Source: Pyrodictiaceae archaeon (GTDB taxonomy: Archaea > Thermoproteota > Thermoprotei_A > Sulfolobales > WANQ01). From it: 51,800 nt of DNA. Below, piece by piece: positions 24,106-33,076 of the stretch (positions are counted from its first letter, which is position 1; each line of letters opens with the position of its first letter). The notes under the pieces were generated by a model. It saw only the letters and a program-made list of their open reading frames with translations. It ran no database searches and was not told the DNA's origin. The stretch is taken from positions 1-51,800 of the forward strand of contig WANQ01000035.1 in NCBI GenBank assembly GCA_015521735.1, read 5' to 3'. The translations under genes and the position numbers were made by a program.

Positions 24106-24966
24106 CTATTTCCTTTTAAGGAACTTGTCTAGTGTAGTAGAGGGCTTCTCCTGTTTATACTCCATTCCAGGTAGGCATTTAACGTTGTAGATTCTACAGT
24201 AGTGTTCTATTTTGCTGAAAAGCTTATTCCAGTTATAGTACTTTGATTTTAATGCACTGCTTCTTAATACGTGGTCTCCTTTTAACATGAAGTCTTTAAC
24301 TCTAAGTTTATCGTAGTAAAATATGCTGTTTGTCTCCTTAGCTAGTCTTACCAGTTCCTCTATTGATGCATCATCATCGTTGTATCCAGGTATTATTGGG
24401 CCCATGAAAACCCATGTCTCTACTCCATGGGATGCTATGGTTTCTAGAGCCTTTGCTCTAGCTTTAGGTGGTGGTGCTCGTGGCTCAATTATTTTGGCTA
24501 CTTGGCTGTCTAGTGTTGTTATGGTGAAGCCTACGTCTACTAAATTCTTGTTTTCGACTAGTAGGTCTAGGTCTCGTAGTATTAGTGGGTTCTTAGTCTG
24601 TATACTGGCATGGAATTTTGCTGAGAACAGTATTTCTAGTGATTTACGTGTAAGCTTGTATACTGCTTCAACTGGCTGATAAGCATCCGTAATTGTCCCA
24701 ACACCTACTACTCCACGAGCCTTATACTTTACTTCTCTACGTAGAATACTAGTAATGTTCTCTTTAACTACTATTACCTCACCCCAGTTCTCAGCAGCCT
24801 CCCTATACCATGTATATATCCTAGCATAACAGTAGATACACGAGTGCCAACAACCCATGTAGGGGTTCAAGGCATAGTCTAGGTCAGGTAGCCCACTACG
24901 ACTTAAAGCCTCTTTAACCTTTACGAATACTATTCTAGGCCTACTTCTAATAGACTTGACGTTCAC
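24106..24966 (-). CDS. Radical SAM protein, SPL/Rv2578c-like (COG1533)
   Basis: A 286-residue radical SAM protein with the cluster-binding Cys39-x3-Cys43-x2-Cys46 in GCWHSCIYCYAR. The N-terminus ALNPYMGC and the partial barrel (VGTITDAYQPVE, SIQTKNPLILRDLDLL, DVGFTITTLD, PRAPPPKARAKAL) are characteristic of the SplB-like COG1533 group. True spore photoproduct lyases repair thymine dimers; most archaeal members have no known substrate. It converges on the TusA-like gene with a 4-base gap. Cys residues near the C-terminus (HYCRIYNVKCLPG) may bind a further metal or cluster. Confidence 0.88.
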   Translation of the reverse strand: MNVKSIRSRPRIVFVKVKEALSRSGLPDLDYALNPYMGCWHSCIYCYARIYTWYREAAENWGEVIVVKENITSILRREVKYKARGVVGVGTITDAYQPVEAVYKLTRKSLEILFSAKFHASIQTKNPLILRDLDLLVENKNLVDVGFTITTLDSQVAKIIEPRAPPPKARAKALETIASHGVETWVFMGPIIPGYNDDDASIEELVRLAKETNSIFYYDKLRVKDFMLKGDHVLRSSALKSKYYNWNKLFSKIEHYCRIYNVKCLPGMEYKQEKPSTTLDKFLKRK

Positions 24967-25111
24967 TATACTCTTACCTTGTACAGCATACCTCCTAGGA
25001 ATGGATTTCAGGGGAGCTCCTACTTATCTTGGTATGTTTAATATACAGGGTTTATATAGTGGTTGAGACTAAAAATAGTATCCATGTAGGTAAATACCTG
25101 GGGTAAGTGGT

Positions 25112-25303
25112 TTGCCTAAAAAACTAATTGATGGTGTGGCTAAGGAAGCTCTAGATAAGGCTCTACTTGAACTGGCTAGTAGCGAAGACTATGAAGTAGA
25201 CTTTGAACTAGTAAAGCCTGGGAAAGGAGTTGTAAGCAAGTTTGTTAGGTTAATGAGGGATGAAAGAGATAGTGTACTTAGAGACGTAGGGGTTCTAGAC
25301 TAG
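25112..25303 (+). CDS. Small acidic/basic protein of unknown function
   Basis: A 63-residue protein, probably helical at both ends (IDGVAKEALDKALLELASSE and SKFVRLMRDERDSVLRD), with no recognised family. It starts with TTG 25112. A 12-base palindrome aggtaaatacct at 25088-25099 and a TATA-like tttatata at about 25051-25058 lie upstream. It converges on the retropepsin-like gene with a 34-base gap. It is divergent from the radical SAM gene, whose promoter must lie in the same 145-base interval. Confidence 0.5.
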   Translation: MPKKLIDGVAKEALDKALLELASSEDYEVDFELVKPGKGVVSKFVRLMRDERDSVLRDVGVLD

Positions 25304-25337
25304 GATACATTGAATTCATGCTATTAGTGTGGTATGG

Positions 25338-25766
25338 TTATTTCCAGCGTCTAGGTGGTTCACTTCTCCTAACTCTTTCCTTAGGCTCCCATCTAAACCT
25401 CCACAATCCTTCTCCTGGATCCTCAAGAGCTATTTGGAGCTTACTTAATAGTTTATCGCTTAACAGTACTTCATCAGCTATTGGTGAGACTACGATGTCT
25501 GCTATGGTTTCTGGGCCTTCAACGTCTTCTGCTACTACTTTAACCTTGCATGCTCTAGGTGCTATCCAAACCTTTAATGGGCCACCAGCTGTTTCAAATT
25601 CTGATTCCTCCATATTAGGTGTTGGAGGCCATAGCCCTAGTTCCTCAGCTAGCCTTATAGGTACTAGTAGTTGTGGTGTTTCTGCTTCATAGCCACTATT
25701 AGCTAGTGCAGGGGTCTCAACAACCTTATTCTCTCTCATGACTCTTATTCTTACTCTCACTACCAT
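25338..25766 (-). CDS. Retropepsin-like (clan AA) protein with NSG in place of DSG/DTG, paralogue 1
   Basis: A 142-residue protein. The layout is that of a single retropepsin domain: an N-terminal strand, then PALANSGYEAETPQLLVP where retropepsins have a D(S/T)G active site, then AGGPLKVWI, and DEVLLSDKLLSKLQIAL, similar to the second hydrophobic-hydrophobic-Gly/Ser region. The catalytic Asp is Asn here, as in the paralogue at 39597 (about 45% identical by eye over the core), so proteolysis is doubtful. ATG 25766 is chosen by alignment with the paralogue; TTG 25799 is possible. A small gene overlaps its 5' end in another frame. Confidence 0.6.
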   Translation of the reverse strand: MVVRVRIRVMRENKVVETPALANSGYEAETPQLLVPIRLAEELGLWPPTPNMEESEFETAGGPLKVWIAPRACKVKVVAEDVEGPETIADIVVSPIADEVLLSDKLLSKLQIALEDPGEGLWRFRWEPKERVRRSEPPRRWK

Positions 25767-25848
25767 GGGTACTAAGCCTCTTAGCCTTAATCCTGCCAAT
25801 CCTAGTTCTATGATCTCTTATTAACCCAATAAACGCTTTCCTATCCAT
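25726..25848 (-). CDS. Small basic protein overlapping the retropepsin-like gene (copy 1)
   Basis: A 40-residue frame starting at ATG 25848 with DHRTRIGRIKAKRL in the middle, followed by a Ser/Lys/Glu tail. It overlaps the first 41 bases of the retropepsin-like gene in a +1 frame. A TATA-like atatataa lies upstream. The same arrangement, with a related motif and the same frame relation, occurs before the second retropepsin-like gene (39500-39643). That recurrence is the reason for calling it. Function is unknown. Confidence 0.45.
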   Translation of the reverse strand: MDRKAFIGLIRDHRTRIGRIKAKRLSTHGSESKNKSHERE

Positions 25849-25937
25849 ATGGTTTCTACACCTAGCCAAATTATATATTGAATGACTAGTGTTAATTAGG
25901 CTTAAACAAGTACCTAGGGCTAGAGTATTCTGGATGC

Positions 25938-27176
25938 CTACCTGTATAGGTATTCTGTAATTCTCTTAACATATAGGATTTTCTGTAGTAGCTTAGATGC
26001 TTTTAGCCATTTTCTTAGCCCAAGTTTTGTCTCCCTATCTATTATCTTCAATGCTTCCCATATCTCACTTGTTTTTAGTACTGGTCCTCTACGTAGCATT
26101 GCCCTAATGTTTTCTCTCACAAACCATACTCCTATTGGCAGATTGAATCCTGGATATATTTCTCTTAGAACTATTGCTGTTGCCTGCTTCTTCCTCTTGT
26201 ACAAGTATTCTGCTACTGCTAGTCTTGTAGCATAGTAACATCCACCTATACTAGCATAAGTTGTTCTCCCACGGTATCCCTCATAGTCTCCTTCAACTAT
26301 TATTTCATCTGATCCAGGATTCCATGTTGAGCCAGGCCACCAAGCCTCCATCCACTCAAAACTCCATTTACCTGGAACGAGTATTGCTATGAATAGGTTA
26401 TCATAGTATCTCCTAACATAGACTTCAATTTCACTTATCTCATCGTAATCCTTTATCTTCTCCACTAAGTGCTTGGATATAGTGTCGTCTATAGCTGTTA
26501 TACTCCAACGTGTTGGAACTATCCGTCTATTCTTCCTAGCCCCTAGTGCTCCAACACTAAATATCCTCTGAATATGAGTTACTGGTACACCACTACGATA
26601 TAATTCTACTATTGCTTCAGCTGCCTTCAAGTCTGTGTCAGAGTATACTTTATCTATAACCCTTGGTATCCACGGATTACCCACTACCCGGAACTCCTTT
26701 AACGGTGCTCTAGGCCCTTGAGGTGGCTCATACTCACTAAACGATAACATCGGCTTAGGTGGTTTCTCAAGACGAACCTCTACGTCTACTGGTTTAACTG
26801 ATAATACAAGCTCATGCAACCGCTCTACAAACGGGTCATCAACGCTATAGATGTTTACTCTACGTGAACCAGTTATAAGGCTCCAACGATAATCAAGTAT
26901 ACGTTCAAGGCTAAGGCTAAGCCATTTTTCAGGTAAATCATAAATAGAAGTATCACCAGTAACAGGAGGCAATGAGGGCCCAAGGTTAACGTGGGGGTAG
27001 CCATAGCGTCCAACAAATACTGATGGAGGAGAAGACCCATAAACCTCACGACTACCATGCACACGCCTAAGCTTAACCAAAGCCATACGCTTAGCAAGAA
27101 GAGGACAGTAGCTAAGTCCACAAAGACCCTTACCCCTACATACAGCGCAAAGCCTAGCATCAATCCTAGTGGTCAT
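25938..27176 (-). CDS. Nre-family DNA repair protein
   Basis: A 412-residue protein of the archaeal Nre family (NreA/NreB), implicated in DNA repair in haloarchaea. The N-terminal zinc-ribbon cysteines are Cys10, Cys13, Cys19 and Cys24 (CAVCRGKGLCGLSYCPLL). Family stretches are SSPPSVFVGRYGYPHVNLGP, GNPWIPRVIDKVYSDTDLKA, IQRIFSVGALGARKNRRIVPTRWSITAIDD and the C-terminal NLPIGVWFVRENIRAML. Some relatives end in a PCNA-binding motif; here the chain ends LYVKRITEYLYR and no clear PIP box is seen. Confidence 0.92.
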   Translation of the reverse strand: MTTRIDARLCAVCRGKGLCGLSYCPLLAKRMALVKLRRVHGSREVYGSSPPSVFVGRYGYPHVNLGPSLPPVTGDTSIYDLPEKWLSLSLERILDYRWSLITGSRRVNIYSVDDPFVERLHELVLSVKPVDVEVRLEKPPKPMLSFSEYEPPQGPRAPLKEFRVVGNPWIPRVIDKVYSDTDLKAAEAIVELYRSGVPVTHIQRIFSVGALGARKNRRIVPTRWSITAIDDTISKHLVEKIKDYDEISEIEVYVRRYYDNLFIAILVPGKWSFEWMEAWWPGSTWNPGSDEIIVEGDYEGYRGRTTYASIGGCYYATRLAVAEYLYKRKKQATAIVLREIYPGFNLPIGVWFVRENIRAMLRRGPVLKTSEIWEALKIIDRETKLGLRKWLKASKLLQKILYVKRITEYLYR

Positions 27177-27607
27177 GGCCTCTAAATCCTAAACCAAACC
27201 CACCCTCTATCAACCTATAACCTATCCCAAAAACATCTTATAGAGTTTACGAGCAACAAACAACACCATTAAACCAAACCCAGCACTCAACTAAAACAAC
27301 ACAAAACACCAAAAAAGAATATTACTAGACCAAAAACAAACCACGACACCATACAATTAGCGAAAACTTACCTCGCAAAAGTACCCAATACCACATAACG
27401 CATACCCCATCACACTACATGGGAAAGACAATCCTCTCTTCACAGTAAACTTAATCATAGCTACTTAAGTCCACGATAAACATTTAACATTAGTAATCCT
27501 AGATAAGCACTTTTTATGTAGAGTTCCTTGTTGTAGAGAACACATATAGTTTGCAGCATCTGTAAATATTCATAGACTATTGATGGCATTCTCGATGTTG
27601 ATGATCC

Positions 27608-27727
27608 TTAATGTTTAATTAACTCCAATAGTACTGGCTTAATGTCTTCGTATTCTATAGGTCTTAGGAGCTCTAAGACGTAATGTATTCTTTGGAATTC
27701 TTTGGAATAGGAGAGAAGAGTATTCAA
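27608..27727 (-). pseudogene. Short frame, possible C-terminal gene remnant
   Basis: From TTG 27727 it encodes 39 residues including FQRIHYVLELLRPIEYEDIK and ending LLELIKH. The sequence looks like protein (amphipathic, no low complexity), but no family is recognised. It may be the tail of a lost gene or a real small protein. Confidence 0.25.
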
Positions 27728-27780
27728 TGAAAAATACTAGGACGTTGAAAGAATTCTTGGGCAAGAGAGCTAGGCAAAAG

Positions 27781-27808
27781 TTATAGTGAATGAATTATAG
27801 TGAATGAA
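27781..27808. repeat. 14-base perfect tandem duplication
   Basis: The unit ttatagtgaatgaa occurs twice in direct succession (27781-27794 and 27795-27808) in non-coding sequence. It probably arose by slippage. Confidence 0.85.
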
Positions 27809-28000
27809 TAATGTAGAGGAGGCCCCTGTAGAGTGTATTAAGCGAGGTATTATGGGATGGTAGGGGTTAGAGACTAGAGTTAGAGAAGTAGGGTCTATGG
27901 AAGCTAAACACGTAGCTACTTAAGTATGTAATTGCTTGTTCTAGCGGATCTTCTCTTAATCCTTGTCTTAGCTAATTCAATTTGTTGTTGTGGGGAGTGT

Positions 28001-28060
28001 TTATTACTGGTGGGGATACCAGTAGCTGGTAGGGGTACCAGTAATTACTGCTGGGTGGTG
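28001..28060 (+). promoter_or_regulatory. Nested palindromes in the leader of the second Arch_ATPase gene
   Basis: taccag-tag-ctggta (28017-28031) and cagtaattactg (28039-28050) are perfect inverted repeats. In addition, ttattactgg at 28001-28010 can pair with ccagtaatta at 28039-28048 with one mismatch, giving alternative foldings. GGTGGTG at 28054-28060 then leads into the TTG start at 28064. The layout suits either an operator cluster or an RNA structure near the ribosome site. Confidence 0.45.
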
Positions 28061-28063
28061 TTA

Positions 28064-29170
28064 TTGCTTTTTGACGTGAATCCTAAGGTTAGGAGAGAGG
28101 ATCTTTATGATAGGGAGGGTGAACTTGAGGAAATTCTTAGGGCTCTTGGCCTTGGTGAGAGGTTTATTACTGTCTATGGTGTTCGTCGTGTTGGGAAGAC
28201 AAGTTTATTGAAAGTAGCTTTAAGGGAGGCTAGGGTTCCCCACGCTATTATTGATGTTAGAAGAATTTATTTTGAGTATAGGAGTGTATCGAGGAGTTAT
28301 CTCTACAAGGAGCTTGCTAGCTACTTTACACAAAACCTTAGCTTCTATAATAGGCTAGGGTTTAAGGTTAAGGATTTCTTCGGGAGGCTTAAGGGATTCC
28401 ATGTCTCGGAGTTTGGAGTTGAAGTTGAACCTATTCCACAGATAAGCTTTACAGACTTACTTGAAAGAATAAATGATTGGTGTGAGAAGAAGGGTGTGAG
28501 ATTTGTTCTAGCATTTGATGAAGCACAATACCTTCGCTTTTCAGGGAAAGTGAGATACGATGGCGTCTTCGCTTGGTGTATTGACAACTTACCGAATATA
28601 ACGATAATTGTTACGGGTAGTGAGGTTGGTGTTCTAAGAGATTTCCTTAGAGTAGATGATCCTAAAGCACCACTATTTGGTAGGTACATGAGGGAGGTAT
28701 ATGTTAGCAGGTTTACTAGAGAACAAAGCATAGACTTCTTGGTTAAAGGGTTTAGGGAGCTAGGAAGAAATGTTAAGGTAGAGGAAATAGAAGAAGTTGT
28801 CGAGATATTTGATGGTATTGTTGGATGGCTAACACACTATGGATACTACCGTGCCGTAAGAGGAATGAGCCATAAAGTAGCGTTAAAGGAGGTTTTTGAG
28901 AAGGGATCACAACTAGAGTTAATGGAACTAGAGAAACTAATAGAGCCGTCAAGGAATAGGTATTTAGGAATACTTAAAGCAGTAGCACAGGGCGCAACAT
29001 CGTGGAGCGACATAAAAGCCTACTTAATAGTAAAGACGGGATACATAGACGATAAAACATTTACTCAACTATTAAAAAACCTAGTAAAATACGGCTACCT
29101 AGTAAAAGAAAACAACAAGTACAGAATAGCAGATCCAATAGTAAAATACCTTGTCCTAGAAAAACTGTAA
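28064..29170 (+). CDS. Arch_ATPase (AAA-type P-loop ATPase), paralogue 2
   Basis: A 368-residue archaeal ATPase. It starts MLFDVNPKVRREDLYDRE (family N-terminal hallmark), then Walker A GVRRVGKTS (39-47), Walker B FVLAFDEAQ, sensor IIVTGSE, the LFGRYMREVYVSRF region, and a C-terminal winged helix (ATSWSDIKAYLIVKTG... NLVKYGYLVKENNKYRIADPIVKY). The frame is open to 27932, but those 44 residues are Cys/Leu-rich and overlap palindromes, so TTG 28064 with the GGTGG site is preferred. Members are abundant in Crenarchaeota with no firm role; some sit in mobile regions. It is similar throughout to the defective-start copy at 1880-3019. Confidence 0.85.
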   Translation: MLFDVNPKVRREDLYDREGELEEILRALGLGERFITVYGVRRVGKTSLLKVALREARVPHAIIDVRRIYFEYRSVSRSYLYKELASYFTQNLSFYNRLGFKVKDFFGRLKGFHVSEFGVEVEPIPQISFTDLLERINDWCEKKGVRFVLAFDEAQYLRFSGKVRYDGVFAWCIDNLPNITIIVTGSEVGVLRDFLRVDDPKAPLFGRYMREVYVSRFTREQSIDFLVKGFRELGRNVKVEEIEEVVEIFDGIVGWLTHYGYYRAVRGMSHKVALKEVFEKGSQLELMELEKLIEPSRNRYLGILKAVAQGATSWSDIKAYLIVKTGYIDDKTFTQLLKNLVKYGYLVKENNKYRIADPIVKYLVLEKL

Positions 29171-29473
29171 ACCCGGCAAACACTATATTATTAACTAGGA
29201 TAGGATCCAGCAAGGCTTAGTCTCCTACAAATACTATGTATTTAGATTAGATTTGGAGTAGTCTGCTATGACTATAACCGTTGTCTTCTCTCCAGGTTCC
29301 AATAAATCTTTTAATACTTTCTTCACCTCAGATTTCTGCTCACCAATGCTTAGAGAAGTTGAGAAAACATTGGGGTGGCAAAAGAAACTAGGGAGTTAAT
29401 GAAGAGTTTACTGGTTCTAAGCCTACCTCCACGTTCCATCTCAATCCACCCGTTCAGGGAGTTAATGAAGAGT
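29171..29473. other. Non-coding region with a headless gene remnant and a 26-base repeat
   Basis: The region between the second Arch_ATPase and the nucleotidyltransferase gene contains the minus-strand remnant at 29234-29395 and the first copy of a 26-base repeat. Nothing else was recognised. Confidence 0.5.
29234..29395 (-). pseudogene. Headless C-terminal gene remnant
   Basis: An open frame of 53 residues without any ATG, GTG or TTG start, ending at a TAG (29234-29236). It reads as ordinary protein: SIGEQKSEVKKVLKDLLEPG, then TTVIVIADYS. Its upstream stop lies inside the first copy of the 26-base repeat, so the gene appears to have been cut there. The family is not recognised. Confidence 0.35.
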
Positions 29474-29481
29474 TTACTGGT
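29390..29481. repeat. 26-base direct repeat pair
   Basis: Identical 26-base copies lie at 29390-29415 and 29456-29481, separated by 40 bases. Each begins agggagttaatgaag and ends tttactggt. The second copy covers the stop codon of the nucleotidyltransferase gene; the first ends the headless remnant. They suggest a local duplication or recombination junction. Confidence 0.8.
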
Positions 29482-30184
29482 ATTCATGCTTCACAATATC
29501 TCTAGATGTTTCAGCATTGGATGCGTATTCTAGCCATATCTTGAAGTACTTCTTCGCAACTCTTTCAATTCTCCTAAGAATATTCTGGGGAACTAGGTTA
29601 GGGTACTTTTCATTTACACGCTTAAGTGCTACTAACAGTTCATATACAAGTACTATTCCCTTCGCTCCTTTCTTTTCTAGCTCTTTCTCCGTGACGTTAA
29701 CAGCAGTCTGAAGTAGCTTATCCCAGTTAACGCTCTCCCTCATAATTATATCGGCAATATCGTCTATGTCCTTCTCCCTCTCTGTTAGCGATTTAAAGAG
29801 GATTACAGACTCGTTGGGCAGGAGTAGTACGGTGAGGTTACCGAAAACGCCTAGTAGCTGGGCATCTCTCTTGAGCTCCGTGTAGAGAGGTAGCTTAATG
29901 AATTTGCCTACATCAACATCTACGTATTCGCTGGTTAACGGGTTCCTAAACCTTAGCTTATCCTCTCGGATAAACCCTAGGGCTTGGAGAGCTTCAACAA
30001 GAGCCCTATAGGAATCTGAATCCTCAACGATAATGTCTATGTCTAGTGTTGACTCCTTTACACCGCGAAGTGTTAGAACAGCACCACCAAGGATATATGC
30101 TCTAACAGGTTTATTGAGCACCCGGCCAATGCTCTCTAGGAGCTCTATTATGTCTTCTCTACCCTTCCCTCTAGCTGGAAGCAT
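29474..30184 (-). CDS. Nucleotidyltransferase-fold protein, AbiEii-like toxin candidate
   Basis: A 236-residue protein with a nucleotidyltransferase core: AYILGGAVLTLRGVKESTLDIDIIVED gives the GG...DxD pattern, with further acidic residues in YVDVDVGKF. The remainder is helical. The DxD motif and its place directly after a winged-helix gene match AbiE-type toxin-antitoxin pairs, where the enzyme modifies RNA or proteins by nucleotide transfer. That activity is inferred. It starts with ATG 30184 and overlaps the winged-helix gene by 14 bases. Its stop lies within the second 26-base repeat. Confidence 0.72.
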   Translation of the reverse strand: MLPARGKGREDIIELLESIGRVLNKPVRAYILGGAVLTLRGVKESTLDIDIIVEDSDSYRALVEALQALGFIREDKLRFRNPLTSEYVDVDVGKFIKLPLYTELKRDAQLLGVFGNLTVLLLPNESVILFKSLTEREKDIDDIADIIMRESVNWDKLLQTAVNVTEKELEKKGAKGIVLVYELLVALKRVNEKYPNLVPQNILRRIERVAKKYFKIWLEYASNAETSRDIVKHEYQ

Positions 30185-30572
30185 TCTTGTCTACCCTTAT
30201 CTCTACTAGTTCCTTCATGTCTAATGGTACATCTACGTCTCTATCAACATAGACTACTGGTCTGACAACCCTAATCTCTCCATCACCCCACCACACCCTA
30301 TACCTCACTCCTCTTTCTTCAAGCATCCTCGTAACTCTGTACACTACCGCCTTCCTCAACACCTTGAGCAGTTCAGCACCAAGCCCCGTTAAATGATAGT
30401 ACTTGCTACCACTATACACCACCATCCTCACAAACCCATGGTCCACGAGCCAACGGAGGTCACGGTAAAGCGTAGTAGGGTTGAAGCCAAGCTTCAAGAG
30501 GTCATAGACAGTCCTAGCAACCACCAATGCATCCAGCAACTTAGCAAGCCTAATAACATCGCAGACCATCAA
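30171..30572 (-). CDS. Winged-helix protein, AbiEi-like antitoxin candidate
   Basis: A 133-residue protein with an N-terminal winged helix (LVVARTVYDLLKLGFNPTTLYRDLRWLVDHGFVRMVVYSGSKYYHLTGLGAELL) and a C-terminal basic/acidic domain with strands VRYRVWWGDGEIRVVRPVVYVDRDVD. It starts with ATG 30572, preceded by GGTGAG with five-base spacing. It overlaps the nucleotidyltransferase gene, so it is probably the autoregulating antitoxin of that pair. A plain transcription regulator is the alternative. Confidence 0.65.
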   Translation of the reverse strand: MMVCDVIRLAKLLDALVVARTVYDLLKLGFNPTTLYRDLRWLVDHGFVRMVVYSGSKYYHLTGLGAELLKVLRKAVVYRVTRMLEERGVRYRVWWGDGEIRVVRPVVYVDRDVDVPLDMKELVEIRVDKNASS

Positions 30573-30882
30573 AGCTCACCTAAGTATATACTCTAAATCC
30601 CAACTATAAAACTTTACATAGCCATGTAAAGAAGCCTAGATAGTAGCCTCTTTAACACAAAAGGGGAATGCAAGGTCTCAAAACAGATCAAGAGTACATG
30701 AATTATGAGGCTATGAGGTAACCAGTGTGTAAGGCTTATCTAATATATTCCAGCATGTAGTGAAGTGGAATTAAAATATGTAATTCTCAAGATATTCGAC
30801 AATAACAACATAGAACATATCGTTAAAGATGTTGTATTTAATATTAAGTGGAAGAGGTGTTGGAGTACGTGGTTGTTTTTGG
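30573..30882. other. 310-base intergenic region
   Basis: It contains the minus-strand promoter of the AbiE-like pair (ttttatag on the minus strand near 30605-30613). A short plus-strand frame (GTG 30765 to TGA 30902, 45 residues) runs into the antisense of the aminotransferase end. It has no recognised motif and is not called as a gene. Confidence 0.4.
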
Positions 30883-32238
<1,356 letters not shown>

Positions 32239-32351
32239 CTAGAAAATTCTAGATTTTATCCCGGAATAGAAGTAAGTGAAGAACAAGGTATAAGAAGGTA
32301 GAATAAAACCTTAATCCCACTTAAAACAGGTGTACTAGTGGCTTTACAAGC

Positions 32352-32765
32352 TCACTCAACTATAAGATTCGCTATAAAAGCTCTAGGTTTAATGCCTTTT
32401 GAAATCCTTAGCTTATCAACTATCTCGTTTACATGCTTACTAAACTCGTGGTCAAAGTAGTCTTCAACAACACCTTTACCAAACCATACAATGTTTATGT
32501 GTGGCTTAAGGTTAACTTCAATCCTAGTCTCACCATTAAGCTCAAACAATGCTAGTAGTCCTAGTTCTTCAAACACCTTGATATGTGTATACAGTGTTGA
32601 GAAACTCATTGTAGGAACCTTCTTCTTAGTAGCACTATAAATTTCCTTTAAAGTCGGGTGTCTTCTACCAACCTCATTTAATGTCTCAATTATTGCAAGT
32701 CTTTGAGGAGTCATACGGTAGCCTTTTTCTCTTAAAACCTTTTTTACACGTTCAGGATCCCACAT
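32352..32765 (-). CDS. Fur-family regulator lacking the usual cysteine and histidine ligands
   Basis: A winged-helix protein of the Fur superfamily: VKKVLREKGYRMTPQRLAIIETLNEVGRRHPTLKEIY, then FSTLYTHIKVFEELGLLALFELNGETRIEVN. In Fur the following segment is the HHHLxCxxCGK metal region; here it is PHINIVWFGKGVV with no cysteine, so the structural zinc site is lost. ATG 32765 gives the usual 18 residues before TPQR. The frame is open to a GTG at 32852, and a TATA-like aaatatata at about 32876-32884 would suit a leaderless start there, so the N-terminus is uncertain. It is divergent from the BMP transporter operon, which it may control. Confidence 0.78.
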   Translation of the reverse strand: MWDPERVKKVLREKGYRMTPQRLAIIETLNEVGRRHPTLKEIYSATKKKVPTMSFSTLYTHIKVFEELGLLALFELNGETRIEVNLKPHINIVWFGKGVVEDYFDHEFSKHVNEIVDKLRISKGIKPRAFIANLIVE

Positions 32766-33015
32766 ATCCAGTATTATTTGAGCCCACCTCCTATACATGT
32801 GTTCTAACTTTTTGGTTTTTAGATGTATACAGTGTTTAACATAAACGTACACTGAGATAGTATTCAGTTCGCATATATATTTTACTTTTATGTCCCATTT
32901 TTAACGGCTGTATATGGAAATCTCTTCTAGTTAGAAGATCTTATAATAACCTTATGGTTCACCAAGTAGTATTATTTATTGTTAACATGATTATGTTAAG
33001 TATTACGAGGGTAAA

Positions 33016-33025
33016 CTTATATAAG
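33016..33025 (+). promoter_or_regulatory. TATA box of the BMP transporter operon
   Basis: cttatataag lies about 55 bases before the ATG at 33077 and is itself a 10-base palindrome. The expected transcript start is near 33050. GGTG six bases before 33077 serves as ribosome site. Confidence 0.55.
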
Positions 33026-33076
33026 TCCCTTCATAATATTAACACATGTGTTGTAAAACATCTAGTGGTGTCATGT

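Larger units (their letters stand above)
27177..27931. other. 755-base non-coding region with remnants and short duplications
   Basis: No intact gene was found. The left third (27177-27480) is A/C-rich with no long frame. A short minus-strand frame lies at 27608-27727 and a tandem duplication at 27781-27808. A TATA-like ctttttatg lies at about 27510-27518. The region looks like decayed sequence between Nre and the second Arch_ATPase. Confidence 0.5.

Noticed and set aside
27932-28063. N-terminal extension of the second Arch_ATPase
   Set aside because: Cys/Leu-rich residues unlike the family, overlapping palindromes. TTG 28064 has a ribosome site and gives the usual N-terminus.
29390-29481. 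Two 26-base repeats with a 40-base spacer, resembling a minimal CRISPR unit
   Set aside because: Only two copies, one overlapping a coding end, with no leader, no cas genes and no further repeats. A local duplication explains it better.
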